Shown here piece after piece: positions 12,201 to 26,400 of a stretch of 64,000 nt of DNA. The DNA is taken from the NCBI RefSeq assembly GCF_052324685.1, contig NW_027506873.1:1602499-1666498 (forward strand). Direction: 5' to 3'. Position numbers and translations under genes: made by a program. This DNA comes from Brachyhypopomus gauderio. Lineage: Eukaryota; Chordata; Actinopteri; Gymnotiformes; Hypopomidae. The notes under the pieces are model-generated. The model was not told the origin of the DNA, did not search any database, and saw only the letters and a list, made by a program, of their open reading frames with translations. Positions within the stretch are counted from its first letter, which is position 1. Each line of letters opens with the position of its first letter.

Positions 12201-14423
12201 GTGTCATGGTACGGCGGGCCCCCTACTGGTCGCCCCCGTTTACAGCGGCAGCTGTCTTGTAATCATTGCATTGTGTTCGTCCCTCAGGTGGGCGGAGCCC
12301 GTGATCCGTCTCACCTGAGGGTCGTTTGTTTGTCTATATATGTATTGTCTTTGTATCAGTTGACCGCTGGTTATTATATCCTTAATTTGGATCAAGTCAC
12401 GGGTTTTTGGTTTGCGCACTTTTCTATTAAACCATATATTTTCCCTGAGACTTGGCATGATCACTTCCATTTCATTTCGCTCACCCTGCCCGTCACACAT
12501 AGTCCACAATTGTACCCCTAATTTTATCACGAATCTGCCTATGTACTTGTCCTCTTGTTCCTCTTCCCCAGGTTTGTCCCCTTTCCCTTCCTCCATACAT
12601 CATCACCCCTTTTCCATGATGCTGACCTTCCATTTCCGTGTCACTGTGTTCGTACACACTATGTCCTGTGGGAGATGTGGAGATTGAATGAACAGTTTTG
12701 AGCATTTCAATTCTGATCTGGGAAATGAACCAAATTGACTGAGAAAAACTATTATATCATTCTGCACTGCTGATTTTACAGTGCAGAATGCTGCAGTAAT
12801 AAATTATGCCTTCAGCACAATCTTCATAAAAAGGTCTCATCTCTCCTGTAGTTGTTCACTGTATCTGATCTGTAACTGTTAGGCAGGCAGGAAACCTCTC
12901 TCCTCATAGCAAAATGAGTGACCTAAAACCACAGAGAGGTGTGTTAAGAGAGAGAGAGAGAGAGAAAGAAAGGTAGACAGACACTGAAACAGATGACAGA
13001 TAGACAGCTAGAAGGAGAGTGAGTGAGGAGGAGGGAAATGGAGGGAAAGCTTGTAGCTCGTTTGTGTAATAAACAAATTATAATAATCCATTATAATAGC
13101 TTTTTAATAGTTTAACTGTTATGAGCTTCCATATGTAGGAATGTGTCTTCATGTTTTACTTCCTAATACACATAGTAATGATGTACATTGCTGACATATT
13201 AGGGCTTACTCATTGGAATAATTTTCAAGGCAAAGTAACACCTCTGGCAGTCATTGTTAGGGGTCGTGTAATCATCTCACCCAGCAGTAGCTGAGGTCAT
13301 TATGGAAGACCACCAGTATGCTTTGACATCAGCAGTCCACCATCACCTTTGTCCACCACATATTTGTCCACCACACCTTTGTCCACCACACCTTTTAAAA
13401 GCCATGCACTGATAGTAGCAGGACTGATGGCAGATCTCACCTATGATCATGATCTGTGGGCAATGACCAAAAGAACGAAGGAGGATTGTGGATTCAGGCC
13501 AAAATGTGCTCTCATTGGTGATGAGGCTCACTCTCTGTGATAGGGTGACGTGTTTGGCTATCTGGAAGGAGCTCAGAGTAGAATTGCACTTCCTCCACAT
13601 AGAGGATGCTTCCTGGTTGTCTCCCTCTGGAGGTATACCACAACCAACTAGGAATACATTTACCTTTAGGCATTTAGCAGACACTCTTATCCAGAGCAAC
13701 TTACAAAGTGCTTTGCACCTGTTCACAATTCATCCTAGATATTAGCACAGATTTTAAGATACCCTTGAACCAGAATTCTAGTGTCACGGGACAGTCCCGG
13801 GCCACTCCCTTTTGGAGTGTGTTTGTGTGGTCTACATCTCGTTATGTCCGTATATGTATTTCCGTAGGTGTGGTTGTATGTGAGTGTGTTCATCGGTCTC
13901 ACCTGTGGTTCGTCTCGTGATCACACGGGTCTCGTGTAGTATGTGCGTTTACGCAGTGTCCCGTGCTCGTCTTTGTTTAGAGTCGACGTATGTCTTGCAT
14001 GTCTGCTACCTTCATAGCTGTTATTGTAATGAGCGCGCAGGAGGCTAAGGAGGACGGACTGTCTGGGTTCTACTGAGAACTTGTGGAACAGGACTCCTCG
14101 CCTTTACCCAACGAGTTGCCCAAAGGCACAGGGAAGCCGGTGGTAACATGCACCGCAGTCATGACTCCGCTCACTCCACGGAGCACATGCGGTGGAGGGA
14201 TGACGACGTCTTCGCCACGCTCGGAGCGATCCAAACATACGGACGGAGCTGTGCTGGCTTCTCCCCTATAATACTTGTTGGGGCATCTTCATCGCAATGC
14301 TAGGAGGGGGTCGAGCACACGGACGGAGAAGGACTGGGGTCTCCCCCATAATACTCGGTGGGGGCCAAGTCTTCGAGCCCCCCCGAGTACGAATTCGTGA
14401 GTGAAGACTTAGAGGAGGAGAGC

Positions 14424-14455
<32 letters not shown>

Positions 14456-17400
14456 AGTACGGAGTTAAAAGTGTTCCATTGATCTTTTTCCAGTAGCCTA
14501 AATGTTAATTTCATTAACTTTGCACCTTCAATAATAAATTAAATTGCGTGTCCAAATGCTCCTGACACGGCCCTGGTATAGAGGAAAGTAATTGTGTCCA
14601 GGGAGAGAGAAGACAGACAGTCCTGGTGAAGAAGGGTGGACAAAATAGCAGCAAGGGTTGAGGGAGTGATGGAGCGTAGATTTGGACACAATTAAGAAGA
14701 ATGCATGAGTAGAAATGGCAGGAAATGAGAAAGAAGGATAGAAGGTGATGGACTGAGAGGTCAAGTGGGGTGACTGTGATGTCTGATATTCCAGTGGATC
14801 GCCTGCTCTGTGAGTTGGAGGAGACAGGTTGATGGCAAGGTCAAATGATGAGAGCAATGGAAGAATGCAAGAAGACTGTAGTTTGTTAGATGGAAGGTTG
14901 AAGTCACCAAGGAGAATGAGTGGGTTTGCTTCAAAGGTGAATTGACTGCCGAGGTTATCAAGCTTATCAATGAAGTTCTCAAGGGAACCCAGAGGGCAAT
15001 AAATCACAATGATATGAAGATTAGTGGGGTAGGATACAGTGATAACATGGAACTCAAAGGAAGATTGGAAGAGCTGAGAAGAAAAGTTGGGTGAAACTCC
15101 ACTCTGGACATAATTGTAGACCTGTGCCATCACCCCTTCCAAGGTGTCGTGGGGAGAGTGAATGAGAAGGCAGAGCATAGAGCAGCTGGAGTTGTAGAGT
15201 TCTTCAGAGTAATTCAGGTGTCGGTCAGAGCCAGGAAGTGTAGTGAGTGGAGAGATGCAACCTTCTAGACAGCAGAGCAATTCCAGAGTCCCCCTGTCAC
15301 TGTGGTCAGTGTTTGTGATGAACTTTGAGGGTAAATGAGGTTGTTGGTGTTGTGATTACTATAATGATATTTATGAGCTCTGTGGGATACATACACAGGA
15401 ACTGCCAGACACATTATGCAATAGAACAAACTTTACCACAGTCATAAGGGCTCACTGAGCCATTGCTTTCCACCCAAGTCATTTTCACAACTTGAGAGAT
15501 CACATGACATGGCTGGATGACAGCATCACCATCTCAGATTACAATTCGACTCAGTGACTGGGGGCCATCAAGCTCCACATCTTCACATGTAGAATATTAA
15601 CTGAAGGCTTGATTAAATAGGTGAGTCTTAAGTCAATAAATCAAAATTTATTTTTATAGTTGTAAAACTATAAACAGCTGTTAGCAATGTTGTTGTCATA
15701 AACAGCTTTACAAGTGTCTGAGTTTAAGTTCCCACTAAGCAAGCCAAGGGCTACAGTGGCAAGGAAAAACTCCCTATGCTGAAAAAAGAGAATTGTTGGA
15801 CCAACTTAAAATAATTACTTCAATTGGTTACACATAAATTTACTATCCATCCATTATCAGAACCGCTGAATCCTGCTAGCCAGGGTCACGGGGGGGCTGG
15901 AGCCAATCCCAGCATCTCCGGGCGAAGGCAGGGTACACCATGGGCAGGACGCCAGTCCACCGCATGGCCAACACACATGCACGCACTCACACCTACGGGC
16001 AACTTAGAGTGATAAATTTACTAAGTTTTCCTAAATTAAGTAAACAAATTAAGTTAGTTAACCTATAAGGTCTATAGAATTCCCAGTCTATCAGATATTG
16101 CATAGAGTGTCCTCTTCCCCTGGAGTCCAGCAGGGTGAGCACTATGTACGCGAGACCATCCTCTAGCTGGATAGGTGGCGGTGGCTCGATTGTGCTTTCC
16201 TCGCTGAGAGGGCACTCTCAGCGAGGTAAAAGGACCGGCATACCTGGCATTCTGTTTGTGACATGGTCCCACCCGGCCGTCCTTAGTCGCCACCCAGACC
16301 TTGTCACCCAGCTTGTATGCTGGTGCCTCGCTTCTCCTTTGGTCTGTCTTCCTTTAATAGTTCTGGATGGTGGTCTTGAGGAATCACAGTAGTTCTTGGC
16401 TCATTCAGCCTGCCCGGCAGTACTCATAGTGGTGGGCAATCCTGGAAGTAGGATAAAACACAACATTTTCGAGAAACAGTCGATAATGACTAGTATGGTC
16501 ATGTTTCCCTCCGACTCTGGCAGGTCGGTGATGAAGTCTAAAGCAAAGTGGGACCCCGGACGCTAAGGTGTGGAGAGGGGGAGCAGTTTACCTGCATGTA
16601 GAGTTCTAGGCACCTTGCTATGAGCGCAATCTCTGCATGATGTGTTGTGGTGGTGGATGTCCCTCTGGATCGCCGGCCACCAGTTTCTTGCTGCGATGAG
16701 CTGCACTGTTTTGGCAGTCCTCGGGTTCCCATTACCCAGCGATGCACCCAAGCAATAAGCTCACCTCAACTCTGTGGAGAAACATGTAGTCGGCTTAACG
16801 GACAGTCTGGATGTGGGTTGGCACGCTGTATGTCTCTATCCAGACTCGATCGCCCCGATGAAGCAACGAGGAGGGAGCACAGGTGGAAACAGCAAGGCAA
16901 TGGTCCAAACTCTTACCTATGGTCATGAGCTTTGGACCATACATGGAGGTTAGGTAAATTGGCAGTCCCTGACAAATTCTCCCTGAGTGTGTGTCTGTGT
17001 CTCTCTGTTCAATAAAAAGTAGTTGTCTGAGTGTGTGTGCGCTTGTATACCCAGTGGTGGATGGTGCTCTGCCACTAGGGTCTGTCCTCTCTCCCCTTCC
17101 TGCACCCCATTCAGTCCCCCAGGGGGCTGTGGATCCTGGTAGAGAGTACGCTGTGTGCAATTGGCTGCCGCTTCTCGCCGGTGTGTTTGTGATTGGCTGT
17201 CTGAGACTTGTACCTGTGTTAAAATTATAAAGCGCCTTGGGTATCCTGAAAGGCGCTATACAAAAATTGAACATTCATTCATTCATTCAAAATAAGTTTT
17301 CTCTGCAGGGTGTCCGTGCTCTCCCCTAGAGATAAGGCACGGAGCAATGTCATCCAGGAGAGACTCAGTGTAGTGTCACTGCTCTGTGCTTGTCAGGGCA

Positions 17401-20400
17401 GGCCCCAGCACTGCCCCGCCCATGACCACCAGAGGGCGCTCACGGTCTACATCTCAGAGAAGCAATCAGCAAAGATGAGATGCAGCTGACTTGCTCCCTA
17501 CTTAGCAGAGGTGGAAAGAGTACTGAAAAATTGTAATTGAGTAAAAGTATCATTACTTTACCTAAAATCTACTCAGAGTAAAAGTAAAATTACCCATCTT
17601 AAAATTTACTCGAGTAAAAGTACAAAATTACTTCATTTAAAATGTAATTTGAGTAAAAGTTACTTAGTTACTTTCAGTTATTTCATGCATGGATGACTCG
17701 TGAACCAAATTCAGCACAAGTTGTTTTAATCGATTTCAAAGTGTATTTAAGTGCACATTCACACTTGCAAAAAGATCAGCTGGGCTCAGGAACATACATC
17801 CTCACAGAACAAGGACAGTCACAACCTGTACCATAAAGTGCAAACAATTTTCAGTCCTATTGTCCAACAGACAACACCATGATACGAATAAAGAAATTTA
17901 AATTACAAATTATTCAAAAAACAAAATGCACACAAAATTAAGTGCCCACAAGATGCCACAAATCAAACTAAAATGCAACAGGATTCACACTCACAATAAA
18001 ATGCCCACAGGATCCCACATCAAAAATTAAAAAATGCTCACAGGATCCCACAATTTAAAAGTAAGTGCTCACAGGATCCAACTATTCAAAATATAGTGCC
18101 CACCGGATCCCACTATTCACAATTAAATGCCCACAGGTTGCCACAACTCAAAATAAAATATAAAATGACCACAAGATCCCACATCTCAAAATAAAACAAA
18201 ATGCGCACAGGATTCCACTATTTAAAACGCTCACAGGATCCTATTCAAAATTCAGTGCCCACAGGATTCCACTTTTCACAATAAAATGTCCAAAGGATCC
18301 CACAGAACCTGATAGAAGATTTAAAAATAGAACAATCTCATCCTTTTGGAAAAAAGTGCACCAGATTACGACCTGATTGAGACAATGGAAAGAGCACACG
18401 CAAGGCAAGGCCATGCAATTGGCCTTCAGTTCTGAGACTCTGCCCGCATTTAATTTTTCACCATCAATATTTTTTTACTCAGTAATGTGAGGGCGTTCAA
18501 ATGTAGTGAAGTAAAACTACTTGGGTCAAAATGTACTCAAGTAAAAGTAAAAATTACATATTTCAAAAACTACTCAGAAAATTACAAATTACTCATAAAA
18601 AGTACTCAATTACAGTAATGTGAGTAAATGTAATTAGTTACTTTCCACCCCTGCTACTTAGGGAAGCCGCTGTCATCTCTTCTTCGCCGAGTTGTTTGTT
18701 CTCTCTCTCGAGCAGCCAGCCGGTAACGTTTGTCCTGGTATTCTCTCCGTTGCTTTTGCCTCTCTCTTCTCTCGAGCTGTTTTTCAAGTGTTCTCACTTC
18801 TGCGCCCCTTAGGGTCCATCTCAAGTTTCCCCCCACTGTATTTTTTCTCTTGTCTCTTCTCTTACCGTTTTGGGAAGTTTTTTATTTCGCCGTCCAGATT
18901 GGTGAGCCGGTTCTTCCCGGTTGGATTCTTAAATTTGACTTTTACTTTGGATCTCATAAATAAAATCAGTACGTTATCAGGGGGTGTGGGATAAGTAAGC
19001 AACCAGATATACATGTTGCTCTGTAGAATTAAGTTTTCAGCTGATATAATTTCCACATCATATTCCTCTGGGTAAGGAGCCAGGGAGGGCAGAGCAACAG
19101 GGTCTCTAACTAGTAACAACTGTAAGTTATTTAATCTAGTTTGAAAGTAATCAGTAACTGGATTAGCCTGCCGGCTATTAGGAGAATCTCTTTCTCTTGC
19201 TGCGTCAACTTATTTAGGTCGGTCATTCTGTTACATTTCTCCAAGGCAGGGGTGACACAATTGCAATAGTATGAATATTTATTTAAAATGAGACAACAAC
19301 AAATACTAAATTGCAACACACAATAAGGAAAGGAAGGACACTAACTACAGAGGGGATGATACATTTAAATGGGAATGTCAGATAACTAAGGACAACACAT
19401 ACAGTATCATTACAAGATAAACACACAACAAAAAGGCAAAGAAGAATAAAACTGGACAGACAGCCATCAGGGCAGTGGCTAATGGGTGGTAGAAACAGGG
19501 AACTTGGGAAAAAACTAGGAAAATATAATGATGAATTAAACAATAGCGACAAACCATGACCAACCATGACGAAACATGAAATGAGCCAGACAACACAGAG
19601 TGGGAGAGGGGATTAAGGCGAAGGGAAAAACCAAAATACGCGAAAACAGCGAAACAAAATGAGGAAACATGAATTTGCAAAACCAGAAGCAGGGAAATAC
19701 ACGAGAGCAGGGAGAATAAGGGATGACTTACATACGATGATCGACACTGATAGACAGGGCAGGGGAAACTAAATACACAGAAACAGGGAAGTGAAACGAG
19801 ACACAGGTTGGAACACTGAGGACAGGGGCGTGACAGAAGGGAAACTATGGAAACGGAGAACCAAGGCAGGGTTAGGGTGAATGACACAAGACAGGGGCGG
19901 AGGGAGGAGCACTATGTGACATTCAGTAAAATCACAGTCAAATTTAAAATGATAACGTAACACCCAGGGGGGTGTGAGATTATCAGCAGATTGCTTTTGA
20001 TGACATCAGTGATCTAGCTGGAACGTATCTGGTAATGACATCGCTAAAATAGAGAGGGCAAGGCCATTTAAAAACTAAATAAAATTGTCGTACAATAAAT
20101 TCTAAAAGATATGGGTCATCGATAAAGGGAGTAAAATAGGAAGTGTCATGTAATGCATTATTCTAGAATGTTGTAGCAATCTCACATACACGTGGATGTA
20201 GAAATTAGATACATATGGACAAACATAAAACATTTCGTCTTATTATAAAGATGATGTCACGTAGGGCTACACCCCCCCCCCCCCCCCCCCCTCACTCCGG
20301 TTCCCTGCTCCTCGTGTCTGTGTTGTTCCCTGCTTGTCTGTTACCATGGTTTCCCTCTGTCTGCCACACCTGTGTCGTCAGTGTCTCCACCTGTGTCTTG

Positions 20401-23400
20401 TTAGTTCTGTGTATTTATAGTCCCAGTGTTTCTCTACTCGGTTGTCGGTTGTTTTGTGGATTGGTGTTCCTTGTGATCCCTGCTATTTTGTCATTTGCGA
20501 TCTCTGTTGTTTTGTCATCGTTGTGAGTTCATTCTAGCATTTGATCCTGCCTGTTCGGTGTTACCCTGCCTCATGGACGTAATTTTGTAATAAAAAGTGG
20601 GGGGGACATGGTTTTGTCGCTATTTACTGGGTCAAAGCCTTTATTACTGTTACTGGTCTATCGCCCACCTAAATCTAACCCTGTTTCTACTTTCCTGTCT
20701 GAGCTTTCTGAACTGCTCACTTCACTCTATTCTTCTTTTCCTTCTATAATTCTTCTGGGTGATTTCAATATCCACATTGACTCAAAATGTGCTCATTCTG
20801 TTGATCTTCTTAATTTGCTACAATGCTTTGACCTCACTCAGCACGTTACCTCTGCTACTCATAGTAAGGGGCATATCCTCGATCTGGTCTGTACTACACC
20901 TTCTGTTTCTCTCGTTAATCTGCACGTTAACGACTTTCAGATCTCTGATCATAGAGCAGTTGTGTTTGAGCTTATGCTCCCTCCTGAGCTTAAGAGAATT
21001 CTCACTCCTCATAGCATCACATTTAGGAATATAAGAAATGTCAGTCCCACTCTCTTTATGAATACATTAGACCAGTTTACTCTTCCTCAGTTTTTAACTT
21101 CTCAGGACACCTTGATCAGTCATTACAATAGCATTGTTTCTGACGCTCTCGATCTACATGCACCTCTCCGAACACGGACTGTGACCTTTCGGCACCCTGC
21201 TCCATGGTATACTCCTAACCTTAGGCAAATGAAAGTGAGAGGCCGACAGCTGGAACGCCTCTGTAGGAAAACTAAGCTGACAGTTCACATGGAGGCTTAT
21301 AAGGAACATATTCTGGAATATAAAACTGCATTAAAGAAAGCAAAGACAGACTTTAACACCACTAAGATCAGTAACTGCATGGGAAATCCTAGGGCACTCT
21401 TTGCTACAATTAATAAACTATTACAACCTGCTAAATGTTTCCCCTTAACCCCCTCATTGGAACTTTGTAGTGGTTTCATGTCATTTTTTCACGGGAAGAT
21501 TAACAATATATACTCAGAGTTTGAGCCTGCTTCTTCCCATTTAGATCTCATAGAATCTTGTCCTTCCGTTAACAGTCATCTCTCTGTTTTTCATTTGGTT
21601 GACGAGAGCACTGTTGCCAAGTCTATTTTGGCTTCTAAATCTACTACTTGTATTCTGGATCCCCTGCCCACCCCCCTAGTTAAAGCCTGTCAGTCTTCAC
21701 TCTGTCCACTAATCACCAAGATTATTAATGCTTCTCTCAGCTCTGGCACTGTTCCATCCTCTTTTAAAATTGCTGCCGTCACCCCTGTCCTCAAGAAGCC
21801 CGGACTTACTCCAGATGACTTTAACAACTACCGACCTATATCCAACCTCCCTTTTCTTAGTAAGCTGCTTGAACGAACAGTTTCTGCCCAACTCAAAGAA
21901 CACCTGGCTTTCAATAACCTCTTCGATCAATTTCAGTCGGGTTTTAGAACAAACCATAGTACGGAAACTGCTCTGGTGAGGGTTATGAATGACCTTTTGT
22001 TGGCAGCTGATGCTGGCCTTGTGACTGTGCTGGTCCTGCTTGATCTTACTGCAGCGTTCGACACAGTCTGTCATGAAACATTGTTACATAGGCTAAAGAC
22101 CTGGACTGGGGTTACTGGCATGGCACTTTCTTGGTTTCGGTCATATCTTACTGATCGGCAACAATTTATTACCTTGGGACGTTATAAATCTGGCAGCTCG
22201 TCCCTGCCTTTTGGTGTTCCTCAGGGCTCAGTTCTTGGCCCCCTTCTCTTTATTATCTATATTCTACCACTTGGTGAGGTCATTCGGCAGCATGGTCTGC
22301 AATTCCATTGCTATGCTGACGACACTCAGATATATGTCTGCACCAGGCCTTCTGACCAACTACCTCCAGATACGTTAGTAAACTGTCTGGTTGATATTAG
22401 AAAATGGATGACAAAGAATTTCCTTAAACTCAACACCCATAAATCTGAAGCCATACTTATTGCATCACCAACCACTCTTAAGAAGCTTGATCAACCCATA
22501 CTGTCTATCCCAGATTTTATTACATCCTCTGTAGCTCAGGTCTGCAATCTTGGTGTTATTTTTGATTCATCACTTTCCATGGAAGCTCATATTAATAACA
22601 TCACTAAAACTGCTTTTTTTCATCTGAAGAATATCGCCAGATTGCGCCCTTCTCTCTCAGACTATGGAAGTTTTTCTGTCTCAATATTAAAATGAAAATG
22701 TAATGCGCATTTGCATTTACATGTTCTACTCATACAAGCAACTTTGAGCTCAAAATTCAAATTCAAATGCAATAACTCCATTTTCATTTGCAATTGTTCC
22801 ACTCATACAAGCAACTTTGAGCTCAAAATTCTAATTCAAATGCAATAACTCCATTTACATTTGCAATGTGATGGACATCCATTCACTTTTCATTTACACA
22901 TACATTTTGATGCTTTATATGTGTCTTTATTGAAATGAAAATGTATTTCCCGATTTGAATTATCAAGTTCATGTGATCATGCAAAGATTGTATCAAAATT
23001 ATAATTAAAATGCTATTCGCTTAATATGCTTTGCATTTCGTGATAACACGTTTGAAACGTAATTTTCAACCTCACCACCACGCTAAAAAGATGTCAATAT
23101 TCAAACGTTAATGGAGAAATAGCGCCACCCCTGTTTGCAATAACATTACGATACCAACAGCGCTAAAACTGTGTCAAAATGCATCTTGAAAATGCAATCC
23201 GGGCAGATTGCATTTTCATTTCCATGGTCTTCCACTATAGTCAAATTATAGTCAAATTAGATCCCATCAGCCTTCCAATCAGATTCCACCTCCCTCCACT
23301 TTATTCAGCCAATCGGGTTCCCCTTTCCACCTCAGGGAGCCAATCAGGACGGGACTAAAGCACGCTCAGCACAGAGCCATATAGTTTCTGGCTCTGCAGT

Positions 23401-26400
23401 ACAGGCGAGTTTTTGGTCTTGATTTATGATCCCTAATGCCTGGTTCACACTGCACGACTTTTCAGTCGTCAGGTTTTTGTGCCGTTCGCACTACACTGGT
23501 CGTGCTGTAATCGCGAGTCTTTCAGTTGTTGTGGCTTTCACACTACATGACTGATCGGTGACGCGGGCTCACGAATTACACGACTGGGGAATCGCCGACT
23601 CATCTGGCTGCCGTCCAAAAACACGAGAACACGAAAACGAAACTCTCGTGAAAACCAGCAACACCACATAAAGAATAAAACAATGTACATGTACTCCACA
23701 TTTTCGTTATTATTATTATTTTAGTCCCATAGTCCCAAGTTGCCAGAATTATTTCATCTCTCCGTTGCAGTGAACATAGTTATAATCAATCGCACTATTT
23801 CTCCAGTGCTGTCACAATAACTTAAACAGTGTTGTAGTAAAGTTGTAAGAAAGGTGAGGATTTTGTGTGTTTGCTGGGTTACTGTTTTGAAAGCATTCTT
23901 GAAAGTTTTTTACATTCTCAGAGATATCTTCAGCGGTGCCGCGGTTCTCTCTCCGCGTTCACATTGGCTGTAGCTAGACGCTGCTGCCGACTCTCAGTCG
24001 CCGACTGGGCTAGATATTAAACACGCTAGATATTAAACATGCTAGATATCTGCCGGTCGTCTGCGATGAGTCGGCGACCACTCGGCGAGCGTCTTTCAGC
24101 AGTTCACACTACACTGAGCGAGCGACGAGTGATCGCCGATTTGCCTCCAACCACAGTTTCTGTCGGCGATCTACAAAAAACAGTCGGCGACTGAAAAACC
24201 AGCCTAAAATCGTGTAGTGTGAACCGGGCATAAGGTGCAAACTATAACGTAGATGAAAAGAACTCGTACGAAAGACAGACCAAAAAATAAAAATGTACAC
24301 TGAACACTCGATTAAACAAACACAATCTATGAACCCCAAAAGTATAGTCTGAGACTAGGGAAAGGCATGAAACGTAGACAACGGAAGCTTATACTAAGGA
24401 CTTACCAAGGCATGAAAACATAAGGACCACTCGACTCAAACAAGGGCAATCTATGAACCCACAATGTGTAGTATGGAGTGAGATTGCGATCTTTAATATG
24501 AGAGCACAAAGATAAGATTCAATCAAGCAAGTCAGACACACTGAGCACGCAAAATCAAGAAAACCGAGCGCTGTTAAGTGCGCTCACTTCCCTGTTTTCA
24601 GTGCGCGTTTTAGTTTTTTGCTCGCTTCTAAAATTTCTGCTCGCGTCATGATTACAAGTACGTTAAAGATCAAAGCTTGGTAGAGGATTACCTGCGGGTT
24701 CAGGTAATTATGCCGCGTCTGTGGCATTAACCACACTAAACAGGGACGCTGGGGGATTCTAGATAACATCACTCATCGAGGCATTACCGCTTTATAACTT
24801 TAAAAATACGACAGCACAAATGTTTATTTAAATAAACCAGCATTAACGAGCAGAAATGGTTTTCTGTTTCTGATCACACGAGACGCTTTACGGAGGTCGG
24901 CCGTTGTACCGCCGTAGTTTGAGGCACACAGTTGCTCTGCCACAGCGCTCAATTTGGCAATAACAGTCACATCAGCGCCAGATAAGGCTGATATGTCTGC
25001 CACTTGATCGATTAAACTTTCACACTAATGTAGTGTAAATTCACCATAAGGACTCGTCTGCTACCCTTTGAATTAATCTAATGAGCGCTTCTGTGACCAT
25101 GTCTAAAAAAACTCGCCTGTACTGCTGCGCTGTAGTCCCGTCCTGATTGGCTGCCCGCTGTGGAAAGCTGTGGAACCTGATTGGCTGAATAAAGTGAAAC
25201 CGTGGAATCTAATTTGACTATAATTTGACTATAGTGGAAGACCATGGAAATGAAAATGCAATCTGCTCGGATTGCACTTTCAAGATGCATTTTGACACAG
25301 TTTTAGCGCTGTTGGTATCGTAATGTTATTGCAAACAGGGGTGGCGATATTTCTCCATTAACGTTTGAATATTGACATCTTTTTAGCGTGGTGGTGAGGT
25401 TGAAAATTACGTTTCAAACGTGTTATCACGAAATGCAAAGCATATTAAGCGAATAGCATTTTAATTATAATTTTGATACAACCTTTGCATGATCACATGA
25501 ACTTGATAATTCAAATCGGGAAATTTTTTTTCATTTCAATAAAGACACAAATAAAGCATCAAAATGTATGTGTAAATGAAATATGAATAGACGTCTATCA
25601 CATTGCAAATGTAAATGGAATTATTGCATTTGAATTTGAATTTTGAGCTCAAAGTTGCTTGTATTAGTGGAACATGTAAATGCAAATACGTATTACATTT
25701 TCATTTGAATATTGACACAGAATAACTTCCATATCAGACACTGTAGCAGAAACCCTTATACATGCCTTCATTACATCCAGACTAGATTATTGTAATTCAG
25801 TCTTAGTTGGGCTTCCTGCCAGCAGCTTGAAGAAGCTCCAGTATGTTCAGAACTCTGCAGCTAGGGTCCTCACACACACTCGATCCTGGGAACACATTAC
25901 TCCAAAGCTCAATGAGCTACACTGGCTCCCTGTTTATTTCCGTATACAGTTTAAGGTTCTTCTTTTGGTTTATAAATCTTTACATGGCATGGCTCCTGAG
26001 TACCTTTCTTCTCCGATACAAAGATATTGTCCAACACGCTCACTTCGATCTGCCGATGCTCAGTTACTGTCTATACCCCCCTCTAGGCTTCGCACATATG
26101 GTGGAAGAGCGTTCAGTGTTGTTGGCCCTAAGTCATGGAATTCACTTCCCACCCATCTTCGCACATGCCCTTCATTATCTACTTTTAAGAGACATCTAAA
26201 AACTTATCTTTTTAAGATTGCTTTTCTAAATGCTTAGTTCTTTTATACTCTGTTATCTCATTGTAATGTTTTTTTTAGCTGCTTTTATGATCATGATTAT
26301 TATTAATTTTCTTCTTAGTACTGTTATTAACATTTTTTTCCTTTGCTGTTATGGAAAGTGTCCTTGTGTTATTTGAAAGGCGCTTATAAATAAAATTTTT

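Larger units (their letters stand above)
11155..12755 (-). mobile_element. Mariner-like element, disrupted
   Basis: Ends TTTTTCTCAGTTGCTTTGG (about 11159) and CCAAATTGACTGAGAAAAAC (about 12731) are inverted. A minus-strand ORF ending near 12176 reads [20 protein letters not shown], a helix-turn-helix motif. The body is broken by a LINE tail (about 11395-11630) and an LTR-like insertion (12202-12497). Confidence 0.5.

Noticed and set aside
20608..22695. 695-residue ORF as a host gene
   Set aside because: It has LINE endonuclease and reverse transcriptase motifs, a LINE tail and target duplications.
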